Shown piece after piece: positions 13,601 to 24,249 of a stretch of 64,000 nt of DNA (its first letter is position 1; the number at the start of each line of letters is the position of its first letter). Origin of the DNA: Symbiodinium microadriaticum (taxonomy: Eukaryota; Sar; Dinophyceae; Suessiales; Symbiodiniaceae); the NCBI GenBank assembly GCA_001939145.1, contig LSRX01000165.1, positions 276,033-340,032 on the forward strand. Reading direction: 5' to 3'. Below the pieces are notes generated by a model, which was given only the letters and a program-made list of their open reading frames with translations, was not told where the DNA came from and made no database searches. The position numbers and the translations under genes are program-made.

Positions 13601-13897
13601 ACGATGGGAGAGTTGGCATCTCTGTTCCAGCATGAACCACTGCAGGCGGCTGGCCTCAGCATACTTCGTGGTTGGGCTGCCGTCGGTGTGCGCCCCATCG
13701 CACCCACGACGTGCTTCGTCTGCGACCAGCGACACGCGGCGCTCGTTTTAGGTGGCATCGGGCTCTTCGCGGCCACCGAGGCCATTCGGGAGTGGAGGTT
13801 GCAACGTGCGAGAACAGAAGCAACGGCAGCCTCTTTGCTGGAAGAGGAACAGAACGATACTGACGAGCAGGATTGTAAAATCCAAGCGAAGGGGTAA
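10641..13897 (+). CDS. armadillo-repeat protein, several exons, boundaries only partly placed
   Basis: ARM-type segments occur in order on the + strand: ENGCGALRNLCADNDDFK (about 10656-10712, after a CCTAG acceptor), EILQADAVGRLCTAIEAHKKA (about 11078-11145), RIKHAMESFRSLKEVQKSAL (about 12370-12435), FQDILAAMSNHSQDL (about 12810-12855) and SACGVIRQLAVNG (about 12925-12965). A 126-codon frame ending at 13897 with an acidic/Gln-rich tail (LLEEEQNDTDEQD) may be the last exon. ARM proteins are protein-interaction scaffolds; partner and location are unknown. Exon joins were not resolved, so the gene could be partial or decayed like the 5.6 kb locus. The listed span is the envelope of the pieces. 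Confidence 0.5.
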
Positions 13898-15530
13898 AGC
13901 CCAGATCTGAGCGGTCCGCTAGCCCGTGTCAGTAGTGTCCGGCTTCCATAGAGGGCTTAGGCGTCCCGGCACCAATTCAGATCAACACGAGGTCTGCATG
14001 CCATTCAGTCCGAAACGGCAGACAGAACATCAGGTGCAGGTATACCCGTTCATGGAAGACAGAATACCGTAGGAGTGCAGAGCGCCGCAACGCATGCGCT
14101 TCAGCTTTCCACTGGATGGGTTGCTATTTGCAGGCCAGATGTGTGGAGCGAGCACGTGCTCGCCTCGTGTGCATAACCTGTCCGTTCCCTGACGGCTTCA
14201 GCAGTGGAGGCGTGGCCATGCTTGAGCACAAAGAAGACGAGGTGCCCCCCCGCCAAGTAGGAGCTTCGACGCGCCAGAAACTCATCTGTCATGGTGCAGC
14301 TGTCAGGCCGTGCAGGGGATAGCTTGTGAGGTCCTCCGCCGGGTGGGGCTCTGAGTGCTTGCGCTGGCACAGTATTTGGAGTCCTGGCCTTTGCATTCTC
14401 GGCTTGAGTGGAATCCTGCAGCAAACCTGCTTCCAAGGTGGCGGCTTCCAGCACGCAGATGCGCCCGGGATCCTGGTTTGTTGTGGCGTCACTTGTGAGA
14501 GGACATTCCAATGCCGCCAGGCGACAACATCATCGAAGCTGGGCTGTATTCTTTGATAATGACTGCTCAGGACCCATCGAAACCTTAAGTTGGGAGTTGG
14601 GAGTGGCAAGAGTCAGTTTGCTGCTAGTGAAGGAGACATGTCGGGCCAGCCCACAGGTGCAATGTCGAAGACTTCTCTTCTTGATCAGAAGCGACGGGTT
14701 GCAGGTCTGTCGGCAGAGCCTACAAGCAGCAGGCACATTGCTGGGCTTTATGGCCGCGAAGGGCCAAGGACGGCAGGCCGGGCAGTGCCGCTGTGATTCC
14801 CCGATGCACTTTCGAGGGTACTGTGCTACAAATCCAGGAGGAACGAATGAGGATGATGATGCAGAGTGCCGTGGGGTGCCAAAATCCATGCGAAGTCCCC
14901 GCAGAGCAGCCCTTCAGCCTCCCAGGCCAAAGCCAAGGCAGCTGCCATGTCCCCAGAATGTCACCGGGTCGTTAGCGGCCCGTGAGTGGGGTTTGCGCAA
15001 TTAGGCTGGCACCCCGCCGGTGCCTTACAGAGGGCCTGGCCATGGCGGCCATGTCCAGGCTCATTCGCCCCCCAGCGCTTTGCCATGGTGCGCCTTATGA
15101 GGCAGCGCAGCGGAGCCATAGCCTTTGGGAAGTTGGTAAAAGAGACCGAGCCGGCCTTACAGTAAATTGATTCGATGTGCTCGGCCAAGCCCTATGGCCC
15201 TATGATGTCTTGAATGCAAGTGAGGACATGTCCCAGTTTGCCACCAATGCAAGCGCCCAAGCTGCCAGCCGGTGCAAGGCGATGCTCCTCACATCCGAGG
15301 TGCAGGATCTGCTGGTCTTGCACAAGTCGAGCTCTCTCTTTGTACAGGATGCCTGTCATGTGCCGCGGGCTCACTTCTGGTCTCGATTTGATGTGATCCA
15401 TCAGCTTCTAGTCGCTTTCCCTTACCTTCGTTGATTTGGGTTCGACAGCACAGAGTAGTCTGGCAAAGCTAATCTCCCAATGCCTTCTGGCACAGCCGTC
15501 AAGATGTGAAAGGGCGGCGCGAAAGGCTTC
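13898..15530. other. stretch with no confidently assigned gene
   Basis: A 198-codon + frame (14408-15004) and an 85-codon frame (15177-15434) are open but lack motifs and overlap equally long minus-strand frames. Either could hold upstream exons of the 15.5 kb gene. Confidence 0.3.
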
Positions 15531-16567
15531 ATGCCTTGTCACAAAGTGTTTCGTCCGATGCCTCACGACAGGCAGGCCTTTGCAAAGTTTCTTTTTTTCG
15601 TCCTGGGACATGTTGTGTGTGCTGTGCGTGATGAGATGCAGACTGGCTGGAGTGATGATGGCTCTCTGCAAAACCTCGATCCTGCACTCAGCCTGCTGAA
15701 GACTCGTTCTGGTCTTCAGCCACCTGTTGGTGTGGAGTGGCGTGAGGAGCAACAGCAGGATATGCCCAAGGATGCCCAGACGGACCATGGAAAGCGGACT
15801 TCCACTCTCCGACAAAACATCGGCATGGAAACACAAAACCATGGTCCTGCCCTCGCTCCGAGAGCAGGGGGCGACATGAAAAATTCCTTCGAAGGGGTCA
15901 GTCGAATGCAGCTTTTGAATTTCGCTGGAGGCGGCTCCACAGCGAGTCAAACGCTGCATGGAAAGGAAGTCAACGGAGGGGGCTATAGAGGGACGTCCTC
16001 ACCTGCCGCCTGGCAAGTCGCAACGGTTCAGCGGCGGCAAGCAGAAGATTCGGCAAGCAAGCAGCACAACCAGAGTTCGGAGACTTTGAGCGGTAGCAAC
16101 AGTTCGGAGACGGGCGACGGTACCCATCCCTATCCCGGCAGAAGCCACGAGTGGGCGAAATATGACTACAAGAAAACCACGGGTGAGTTAGAAGGAATGA
16201 CAGCTGTGGTGGAAGCCGTGGACAGTGCCAAGGACTGGACTGTGCTGAGGGGTGCTCCTTGCTGACCGGACCGACGGCTGTGTAAAACCTGCCAGCGTGA
16301 GGACAAAGCAGTTGACAAAGCCCGTGCAGTCAGGGTCTCAGCTTGTTCGCCATGCTGTGCAATCGGTTTCGGGAGCATGTTCGTTCTCCGTCCATCTGAG
16401 CTCAGGTAGACAAAGCATTCGGGAATCAACAAAAGAAGGTGAAAGAGCTGGGACGAGTCATGGATCACCTGGACGTGTCCGTTGAAAAGTACAAGCAAAG
16501 TGTTCAAGACTACTTTGTGCAGCAAGAAGACAGCACATTTTCACCGCTTGCAAAACACGCGGGATGA
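15531..16567 (+). CDS. unrecognised Ser/Gln/Gly-rich protein, two or more exons
   Basis: A 244-codon frame from 15531 is hydrophilic and low in complexity (QHNQSSETLSGSNSSETGDG), as in disordered regions, and ends in a charged segment near 16250. A separate frame at about 16401-16567 reads VDKAFGNQQKKVKELG, then MDHLDVSVEKYKQSVQDYF, a coiled-coil-like helix before a stop. An intron 16252-16400 (GT-AG, phase 1) would join them. I do not recognise the family. The start is uncertain and the first 60 codons may be intronic. Confidence 0.45.
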
Positions 16568-17125
16568 CGGGACGTTGAAAAAGTTCAATGAGTCAATCTT
16601 GAATCACCGCAGATGAGTGAGTAGCATGTAAACAACTATGGTAAAATGAAAACAGAGGAGTGTTCGACTCAGCCGAATTGAACTGTCTTGAAGGCTGCAG
16701 AGCCTCGCTGAGTCATCCGACGAAGGCTGCAAGGCAACCGATTTGAGCAACTCTTTTCATCTGCGCGCTTGCCATCCCGTCAGGCTGTCCAGTCTATCGG
16801 GGTGCTCCCAACGATTCTGACGGTCCTCAAGCAGCACCGACGTACGCCTCCCGAAAGCTCTCTCGGCTCGCAGCAGCTCGCAGCATCTCTCGGTCAGCAT
16901 CCCTCGCATTCGGAGGCAGCGAGGCGGCGAACTTCTTCGCGCTGAGGGTCATCTGGAGCCCGGAGCCCGCGAGAGCTCTCCTTGCACAGCTGCTGAAGGG
17001 AGGTGGCCTGCACTCAAGGCCTTTTGACAAACACCACCTTGATTCGCAGGAATCTCGAGTTCCCCTTGCTGTGCACAAATCCACAGCCATTTGCACTACG
17101 CCTGAGGTCATGCCATTGAGGCCTC
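16568..17125. other. upstream region of the ARM gene
   Basis: No complete gene. A short frame near 16795 (GVLPTILTVLKQH) resembles part of an ARM repeat and may be an upstream exon of the gene at 17126. Confidence 0.35.
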
Positions 17126-18460
17126 ATGCTGTCCTCGGCTTGCTGCCAGAAGCCGGTTCCTCATGGCTTCTTTTTGCATCCGACGCTGCAGGCAGGCCTG
17201 GTTGAGCTGGTCTTCTCGTGTCTGACTCGCTTTCACGGATGTCCAGCTGTACAGAGTGCGGCTCTTTTGCTGGTGAGCCGCACATCCCTCCAGAACCAGG
17301 ATGCCAAGGCTATGTACATAGAGGCAAACATCATCCCACTCATGCGGCGACTGCTGGAAGAAGATGACGAATTCTTGCGAGGTCGATGTCTGGGTGCACT
17401 TGCGAATCTGGCGAGCAACAACACAAAAGCAGTTGAGAGGATGCCGGACATGGAGGATGCGATCGTGGAGATGCTGTGCTCTGGCAGTGACTCTGAACAG
17501 CTGCAATGCCGCTGTCTGCAGCTCTTGTGGGCACTACTTCGTGCTGCTAGAAGCAAGCGGCAGAAGCCACAGGCATTTTGCAGTTCTCGGCTGCTGGATG
17601 CAGTCCTCGATGCCCTGGCCAAGCATTCCAAGAGCGAGAACTTGCAGGTCCAAGGCATGGGCTTCTTGTGGAACTTGACTGCTCTTGGACAAGAGCAGAA
17701 GCGCTGGGTTCTGGAGCATGGTGGTCTCAGACTTGCAGTGGTTGCCCTGGAAGCCCATGCAGACAGCCGCCCCGTGCAACATCATGGGTTGGAGCTGTTG
17801 CGGAGCCTTTCCTGTCTCGGACCCGAGGCACGGAAGCAGGTTCAGAACGCCAGAGCTGTGGACTTTGCAAAGACAGCACTTGTGATGAGAGGTGACCCTC
17901 GGATTCTTTGTGCAGCTACCGCCTTATTGGGGAATCTTGCCTGTGGGGATCCGGCTGTGAAGCGCCAGCTCTTCGATCAGGACATACCCAAAGAGATACT
18001 GTCTGGCATGGAAGACTATGCGCGCGATGTTGGCGTGCAAGTTGTCGGGGCATGGGCATTGGGGAATTTCGTCGGAGTCAGTCGCAAGCGTGCTCGGCAG
18101 CTTTATGAGCTTGGAGGCAAAGACCGTGTCTTTTTGGCCATGTCTGAGTACCCATTGAATGATAGCATGAAGATGTATGGAACAGCAGTAGTTCGTAGGT
18201 TGGAGTTGGTGCAGGATCTGACGCTGAGTGCTGACAAAATGGAGGAGGATGACGAAGAGGATGCGAATGCAGATAAGACCACTGAAGGCAAAAGTTTTGC
18301 GGAACTGGACAAAGAGGAGCAGGAGGATGCGGGCTCTGAGAGCGAATCGTCGGAAGATCCAGAGCTCCAGGCGAAGATTCAGGCATTGGCTAAGCAGACA
18401 GGGCAAGGGCAAGGCGATACTCGAAGTGGGGTTAAACTCGGGAGTGACGATGGAGATTGA
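17126..18460 (+). CDS. armadillo-repeat protein with acidic C-terminal tail, one long exon
   Basis: A 444-codon frame holding about seven to eight ARM-like helical repeats (GALANLASNN, GFLWNLTALGQEQKR, LLGNLACGDPAVKR, GAWALGNFVGVSRKR), then a tail of about 90 residues very rich in Glu/Asp (MEEDDEEDANADK, EEQEDAGSESESSEDPEL). It probably acts as a scaffold. The first residues may be intron read-through: a CTGCAG acceptor at about 17185-17190 would start the exon at the ARM segment AGLVELVFSCL. Unlike its split neighbours it is uninterrupted for 1.3 kb, which may mean retroposition or a naturally long last exon. Partner and role are unknown. Confidence 0.8.
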   Translation: MLSSACCQKPVPHGFFLHPTLQAGLVELVFSCLTRFHGCPAVQSAALLLVSRTSLQNQDAKAMYIEANIIPLMRRLLEEDDEFLRGRCLGALANLASNNTKAVERMPDMEDAIVEMLCSGSDSEQLQCRCLQLLWALLRAARSKRQKPQAFCSSRLLDAVLDALAKHSKSENLQVQGMGFLWNLTALGQEQKRWVLEHGGLRLAVVALEAHADSRPVQHHGLELLRSLSCLGPEARKQVQNARAVDFAKTALVMRGDPRILCAATALLGNLACGDPAVKRQLFDQDIPKEILSGMEDYARDVGVQVVGAWALGNFVGVSRKRARQLYELGGKDRVFLAMSEYPLNDSMKMYGTAVVRRLELVQDLTLSADKMEEDDEEDANADKTTEGKSFAELDKEEQEDAGSESESSEDPELQAKIQALAKQTGQGQGDTRSGVKLGSDDGD

Positions 18461-19486
18461 AGACGTTATAGCCGTTAGCTCATCCAGCAGGGAGACCCAG
18501 CGAGGCAATTGCGCAAACCGTGAACTCATCGTCTTCGTGGAGCCTGCCAAAGTGGTTTTGCCACTCATGTGGCTCATCCTATCGCATCGCAATGCATGGT
18601 GTTTCGTTTGATCTTGAAGATGTGTCCAAATTTCAGATCATTAGAGTAGAGGGCTCCAAGTGCATGCCCGAGTATTTTTGCGGCCGCGGATATGATACCA
18701 AGCAAAGCAATGGCGATTAAACTCTTTTGTTATGAGTTCGAGTGGTACACAGGCCAGAATCCACAGCACACGTTCGATGTGCTGAAGTTCCAAAACGGTG
18801 GGATGCAGCATACGGACGAGCACACGTCACATGACCACGAGACCCTGGTCCTGGGATGCACGGATGAGGATCTACGAAAACCCAGAACTGGACCAATTGG
18901 TACTATCCTGCGTCCCATGCAGCAGCACTTTCATCTTGGGATCAAGATCCCTGGAACGGCAGGACCAGTCGCAGCACCGCGGCATGGCAGGAGGGAAGGG
19001 CTCGCACAGGTGCACATCTTCAACAAACGTGGACATGGTCACGGAGCCGAAGATATCTGGGCCACGAACCTGGGGCTTGCAGGGTCCTCCGCTCCGGAGG
19101 TGGAATTTCTGGACAAAGCAACAGAGCTTCTCGCAGGCCTTGGCCCCAAGGCAGTTGCACCCGGTTCCACAACGTGGAACCAGAGGTTTCATCACGATTT
19201 CATCTTTTTCCGGACAAGTCGGACCGGTTGGATTGATTTGAGAGCGAATGAGTTGGAAAAAGTGGATCGTGCCCTTGGCCTAGGGCCCAGGGCCGCTCCT
19301 GGCAGTTGTAGGGCCCAGGGTTGGAGCTAGGAGCTTGAAGTTCTGGCTCAAGTCAATCCTCGTACTTCTCGATCTTCAGGACGTTAAAGGCAGACTGTTC
19401 TGCACTTTTCCATGAGATAGCGAACCGGCAGATGCACGCAGAACATTCGGCAACAAGGTCAGGCTCTCAATGCAGTTCTGCGCATC
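18461..19486. other. spacer with one open frame of doubtful status
   Basis: A 212-codon + frame (18692-19330) is open, but a 147-codon + frame and a 107-codon minus frame overlap it, and none shows family motifs. I call no gene here. Confidence 0.3.
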
Positions 19487-22400
19487 GTGCTTGAAGCTTT
19501 CTGGCAAAAGAGTGCTGGAAGCCCAAGGTGTGTGGCCGGATGCAGCGTCTTGATAGTGGGGAGCATCTTCTTCGCAGAGTGGCTGGCCTTCCACAAATTT
19601 TCCAAGCCGCCTCCTGTGTGGGTGCTTGTGTTCAACGCGACCTGGTTATTGGCAATCTGGAGTTATCTGCAAACAGCTTTGACAAATCCCGGCACACCCA
19701 CGAGCCCCGAGTGGGTCGACTGGGCACGAGCTCGCAAAGGGAGCAGAACGGTGCAACAATGGCAAAAGGATGCAGAAGAGGCGGGGTTGTAGGCACATGA
19801 TGAAGGCGGACACAACTGCATGGTTGTAGGCGCTTGGTGGACATGCTGCTATATAGATTATAGATAAATGTATCTTAATTTTTGTTCTGGTGGGTAGGTG
19901 TTCACAGTTCAGTTTACAGATCGTAAGAACAGTCGTGATCTCTTTGCCCGTGGCCATTTTTGGCGATCAGCCGATCGGCCCGGATTTTCGATCGTCGGTG
20001 TGGGAACAGACTAGATCCAACCAGCCATGTCGTTCCCGCCAGCTGGTCCGTTCCGCAACTCGGATCAGCAGCAGGTTCCTCAGTTCGGGCTGCCGAGGAG
20101 GCTCCAGCAGACACTGTTGGACAGTGGGGGTTGGCTCGCTCAGCGCCAGATCAAGGCTCCCCGCCGAACCGCCGGCTGCCCACAATCCCTTCGCGGTCCA
20201 GAAGCCTGACTTCGTGGAGCGGGATCCCCTGGCTCAACATGCAAATTTGGGCTTCAACATGCACACGTGCGTTTTCGAGATGCAAACGTTGTGGCTTGCT
20301 CTGGGGTTCAACATGCACAGGTGGGTTTTCGGGGTGCAAACTTGCTCGACATGCAAGGTTGGGTTTCCGAGATGCAAACATGCATCTCGGGCGCGCGCTT
20401 TGCATCTCGGAAACCCAACCTTGCATGTCGAACGCCACAGTCCCTTTTCGCTAGCCTTCGGTGCGATGCCGTTCATGAAAAGCCGATCGAAGTTGTTTCG
20501 GAGCCGCCTACAGATCCGATCGAGGACTTTTAATTCCCCGTCGAATTGTTTTCCGTTCGCCGGGAACATCTCGTCTGATGTTTTCGTTCGGATCTACTGT
20601 ATAAAGCGATCGCCAGCTATCTGGTGCGCCTCTCCGCCGATCGGAGCATCCGTTCAGAATGATGAAGATCACAAATGTTCGAACTTTGAGCTGTGGCCGA
20701 TTCCTACGTTGCGGTCGCACAAAAAAGTCTGTGTGCGATCGCTGGCTGTGCCGTGAGTTCTCGAGCGGTGAAGATCTAGTCGTCTAGTAAACTGAACATT
20801 TGTATGTGTGCATGTATGTATGTACGTATGTTTGTATGTACGTATGTCTGTATGTCTGTTGGTCTGTATGTCTGTATGCCTGTATGTCTGTATGTCTGTA
20901 TGTATGTATGTATGTATGTATGTATGTATGTAGGCAGGCAGGCAGGCAGGCAGGTAGGTAGGTAGGTAGGTATTTATCTATGTATCATGTATGTACGTAG
21001 GTATGTATGTATGTATGTATGTATGTACGTATGTATGTATGTATGTATGTATGTATGTATATGTATGTATGTGTTTCTATGTACATGCATGTGTATATGT
21101 ACATATATACATATATATATATATGTCTATATGTGTATGTGTGTATATATATACATATATATATATACACACATACACATGTCAATATCAGGCCCCGAGC
21201 AGACTGCAGGAAGCATCGGGTGATCCGAAGAAGTCCTGGTCGCCGGGCAAGCCGACTTGGTGCCGAACCTGTCGAATGGAGCGGCCCGAACGACTGAACC
21301 TCAGACAGAAACGCAGAGCCGTCGTGAAATCATGGATTGCTGGGAGCAGGTGCCCATCACTGCAGCTCTTGCGGCACATGTGTGCTGCGAATGGTTTGTC
21401 TCCCAGCTTTGAAAAAAATGCAACATGGGCACTTTCTGCGTACTGCCCCAGCACAGGACCATCACTGTCCCTGGGTAGGAAGTTGCGGCACTCTCAGCTT
21501 GCCTTTTGCCGAACCGCCGAGATGCAGAATGCTCTGCTCAGGCATTGGTTGGCGAAACCATAAGTACTTCCTGCTCCTGAACTGGCACTCGGCTTAAGAT
21601 CCGTTGCTTTTTGATGGCGGGTCTCTTTGCGGGACGACTCAGGTGGTGCTTTTGGGCTTGTTTGTGCTTCATGCTGACAATGTTGGGCCCCTGATTACCG
21701 TTCTTAGCTGGCGAGTTTCTGGAAGCCCTGCAAAAAGATGCCGCCCGTCGATGATGGATGCGCTGTCCATCGCTCCTGGCAATCTGGATCTCAACAGGCT
21801 ATCCGGTGTGGTCATTTTCGGTGCATTCCTGTCACTGAAACCGCCGTGGCCGCAGCACATGTGCAACTGGCAACATTCTAAGCCTGTCAGTGTGCTGGCA
21901 CTCTTCTCGATGCTGGGGATCTTGATCTTCCTCCTCTTAACAGGCGTGCCTGTGCAAGTGTCTCTGTTTGCTCCCTTGAGTATCTTGACTTGTGCGAGTG
22001 GGAGCAGGTATTCTCTTCATGGTCTCGTTATGGTCAGCAATGAGGATGGTGGAGAGCATCTCGATCACGAGGGCATTCTTAACTGCAAGAGCAACCTGCA
22101 AGCCCCCTCACTGGTCAGGGATTCACATCAGTGGGGCAGGCTCCGCAACTGAACACGGTAGTCGCGGGGATTGGCGAGCTTGCATCGGTACATCAGGGCA
22201 AGGAGTTGGGTATGGACTTGGAGGCTGTGGCGCGGGCGTGTTGCATTAGAAGAGGCATGCACTTCGGTCGTGGCTGTCGTATATACCCTCGAATTCTAGA
22301 AACAAGAGTTAACTCGCGCTATCCGAGCGTTGGGATACTAGCACATGCGCGCGAGTACTTTCAAAAATGTTAGTTCTGAGTCGAATGCACGGTCAATCCG

Positions 22401-22851
22401 CAAAAGCAGAAACCAGCGTAGAACATGAGGATAGTGGGAAGCCCTTTCGGGAAAAGCAGGGTCAAAAGCCGCATACGCACAATTCACGCGCAACAGCACT
22501 TGAAGAAGCAGGAGGGGCATTATTCGATGGGTTTCCTCTGGCTGTTGGTGCAAATTCAAGTCTCGGTTGCTGGTTGCTCCAGGAATTGCACGACGGTCGA
22601 GGATTATTTCGTGGGCGACAATCCGTGCGCAGGACCGCCGAGCTGTTGGCATTGGGCACTCTGCCGTCGCTGAGGTACACCCTGCCCTCGTGCATAGACA
22701 ACCTGACACAGCTTTTGGGCAAGCCGGGAATCAGGCGATGCTGTGCAGTGCAGTGAGTCCAAATTTCTATCTTGTTGGGACTTCTCCGAGGTGGCTGGTT
22801 CCTGTGCCCTGTGACTGCAGGCAAGCGCCTCGGCTCGTGAGGTGCTCGTGA
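19487..22851 (+). CDS. DHHC-type palmitoyltransferase, at least eight exons
   Basis: Integral membrane enzyme that transfers palmitate from acyl-CoA to protein cysteines. Exon 1 (19487-19785) has two membrane segments and then a luminal/cytosolic link (TNPGTPTSPEW). A 1414-nt GT-AG intron (19786-21199) leads to PTWCRTCRMERPE (21200-21291); then GA-AG 21292-21349, HHCSSCGTCVLRM, GT-AG 21394-21456, DHHCPWVGSC (catalytic Cys), GC-AG 21485-21541, IGWRNHKYFLLLNWHS, and GC-AG 21592-21642. Membrane segments follow (VLALFSMLGILIFLLL near 21900), then the TTxE motif (RNCTTVEDYF near 22577), GT-AG 22625-22674, YTLPSCIDNLTQLLG, a 38-nt GT-AG intron 22753-22790, and the stop at 22849. The joins between about 21750 and 22550 are unresolved. 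All hallmark motifs are intact. A more upstream start exon is possible. Confidence 0.93.
20235..20430. repeat. repeat cluster with perfect 32-bp inverted repeat (hairpin)
   Basis: Inside the large first intron of the DHHC gene. Three to four related ~33-bp units (pattern RACATGCAMRNKTGGG...GATGCAAAC) lie in tandem with ~30-bp spacers. The last unit (20347-20378) is followed after 20 bases by its exact reverse complement (20399-20430). The loop is GC-rich (GCGCGCGC). The RNA could fold into a long stem. Confidence 0.9.
20806..21180. repeat. GTAT tetranucleotide microsatellite grading to AT repeats
   Basis: Long imperfect (GTAT)n and (CTGT/GTAT) runs with a GGCA/GGTA block near 20933-20970, ending in (TA)n near 21110-21175, within the DHHC intron. 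Tyr/Cys/Met-rich frames across it are artefacts. Confidence 0.95.
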
Positions 22852-23786
22852 GTGCGAGACACGCACAAGGCCATCCGATGGCACAAGCTTCGAACTGAAC
22901 TGCAGCCTGTCCTTCGAGGTGTGGCGCGTATGCCAGCCCTATTAAATTGAAGTGATGCACAAGATTTCTAGGCTGCGCAATCGAGAAAATTACTGTAGGG
23001 CAATCAGATTGTAATTAAATAGTTCTCAGGGCTGGAATACTGTCTTGCAGGCGGTGCACGGCGGCGGATATGGCGCCGTTTGAGCCATGTGCATCGAGAC
23101 AGAGACCACCTCACGAAAACATGTTGTCGAATGCTTGTAGCCAGCAGAGGATGCTTGTGCACCGCTTGCGAAGAAGCCCCGATGCATCAACCGCCGCCAG
23201 CTTGGATCAACTAGTGAAATCGGATGCCCGTCACAGGCGGCAGGCTCGTTGCTGTCATCTGGTAGCCTATAGAATCGAGCCCAGTCACTGATGCTGTTCA
23301 GGACCACAATATGCCTGAATCCTCCGCAAGGAGCTTTGACTTCTTTGCTGATTCCTTCAAAGCACTTCCATTGAAGCCAGCGCTGCTGCTTCTTTTTAGG
23401 TTCTCCTCAAATCTGCAGGGCGCAGAGCCTTCCAAACCACCCCGAGGTCTTGGGACGTCTTACGCAGTTCTGTATCACAGAGCCCTGAGCGGTGTTCGGT
23501 CTCAGGAGTCATCAGAAGGCCCAAGACGACCAATCTCTCCTGGCTGCGTGTCCTGGAAACTCGAGCTGCTCTTGGCTTTACACTGTTAAAAAGCACGGAA
23601 CATCGCAGAGATCACGCGCAAGGCCGCGACCCCTCGCCGGACGTCTAGGTGGCATTTGCCCGGGGTGCAAAGCTTAGACTCAAGAGAGGTTCACGCAAGC
23701 AGTGAACTTCGCGCACACGAAGTGATGGCAGGGGACAGTATTGGCCGCCGCACTATGCCGCTGGCAACTACCGCAGAGAGGACAGA
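22852..23786. other. no supported gene
   Basis: Short frames on both strands without motifs. It probably holds the 3' flank of the DHHC gene and spacer. Confidence 0.4.
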
Positions 23787-24233
23787 TTGTTCGGCACTCC
23801 GTTTTCGTGGAAGCGGCTGCCCAACAGCTGGAAAGAGAACACGCGGCAGGATACGATCTCATCCATGCAGGCGACACACACCTCCGAAGCTGTGAAGCCG
23901 CAGACGGCAGAAATTTTCAGGCCGGTCTACCAGCGGCACCGCACAGAAGTAGCAAAGATGCCGTGTGCCTTGTGGCCAGGGAAGGGTTTCGAAGTCATGG
24001 ATGGGGCCGTGGCACGGGATACTGCTCCAGCCTTGGAGCCGGTGCTGGTGCCAGATCACGGCGTGCTGCGATATGCCGAGGTCCCAACACGAACTCCATT
24101 CGTGGTGTTGACTGGTCGCACAAGGAGCGTTCAATCTCTTCAAACGCACGCTTTCGAAGCCTTTTGGAAGGGTGCCATGGACAGGAGACAAACGATGTTT
24201 TCCGTACGACGTACGGGGACACTCTGTGTTTAA
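23787..24233 (+). CDS. unrecognised open frame, possible exon
   Basis: A 148-codon frame with even composition (for example DTAPALEPVLVPDHGVLRYAEV and RTPFVVLTGRTRSVQSL). A second + frame overlaps it for most of its length, so the coding frame is not certain. No family recognised, and no clear splice partners were identified. Confidence 0.3.
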   Translation: MFGTPFSWKRLPNSWKENTRQDTISSMQATHTSEAVKPQTAEIFRPVYQRHRTEVAKMPCALWPGKGFEVMDGAVARDTAPALEPVLVPDHGVLRYAEVPTRTPFVVLTGRTRSVQSLQTHAFEAFWKGAMDRRQTMFSVRRTGTLCV

Positions 24234-24249
24234 ATCGAGCCAGGGCCTA

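Noticed and set aside
19341..19352. TTCTGGCTCAAG, close to the end of the dinoflagellate spliced leader (relict of retroposition?) upstream of the DHHC gene
   Set aside because: One mismatch in 12 bases and no match to the rest of the leader; chance is likely in a window this size.
20235..20430. Direct repeats with spacers looking like a small CRISPR array
   Set aside because: Units vary, the last is inverted, there are only three to four, no cas genes are present, and the context is a eukaryotic intron.
20987..21185. Tyr/Met/Cys-rich ORFs on both strands
   Set aside because: Translation of the GTAT/AT microsatellite.
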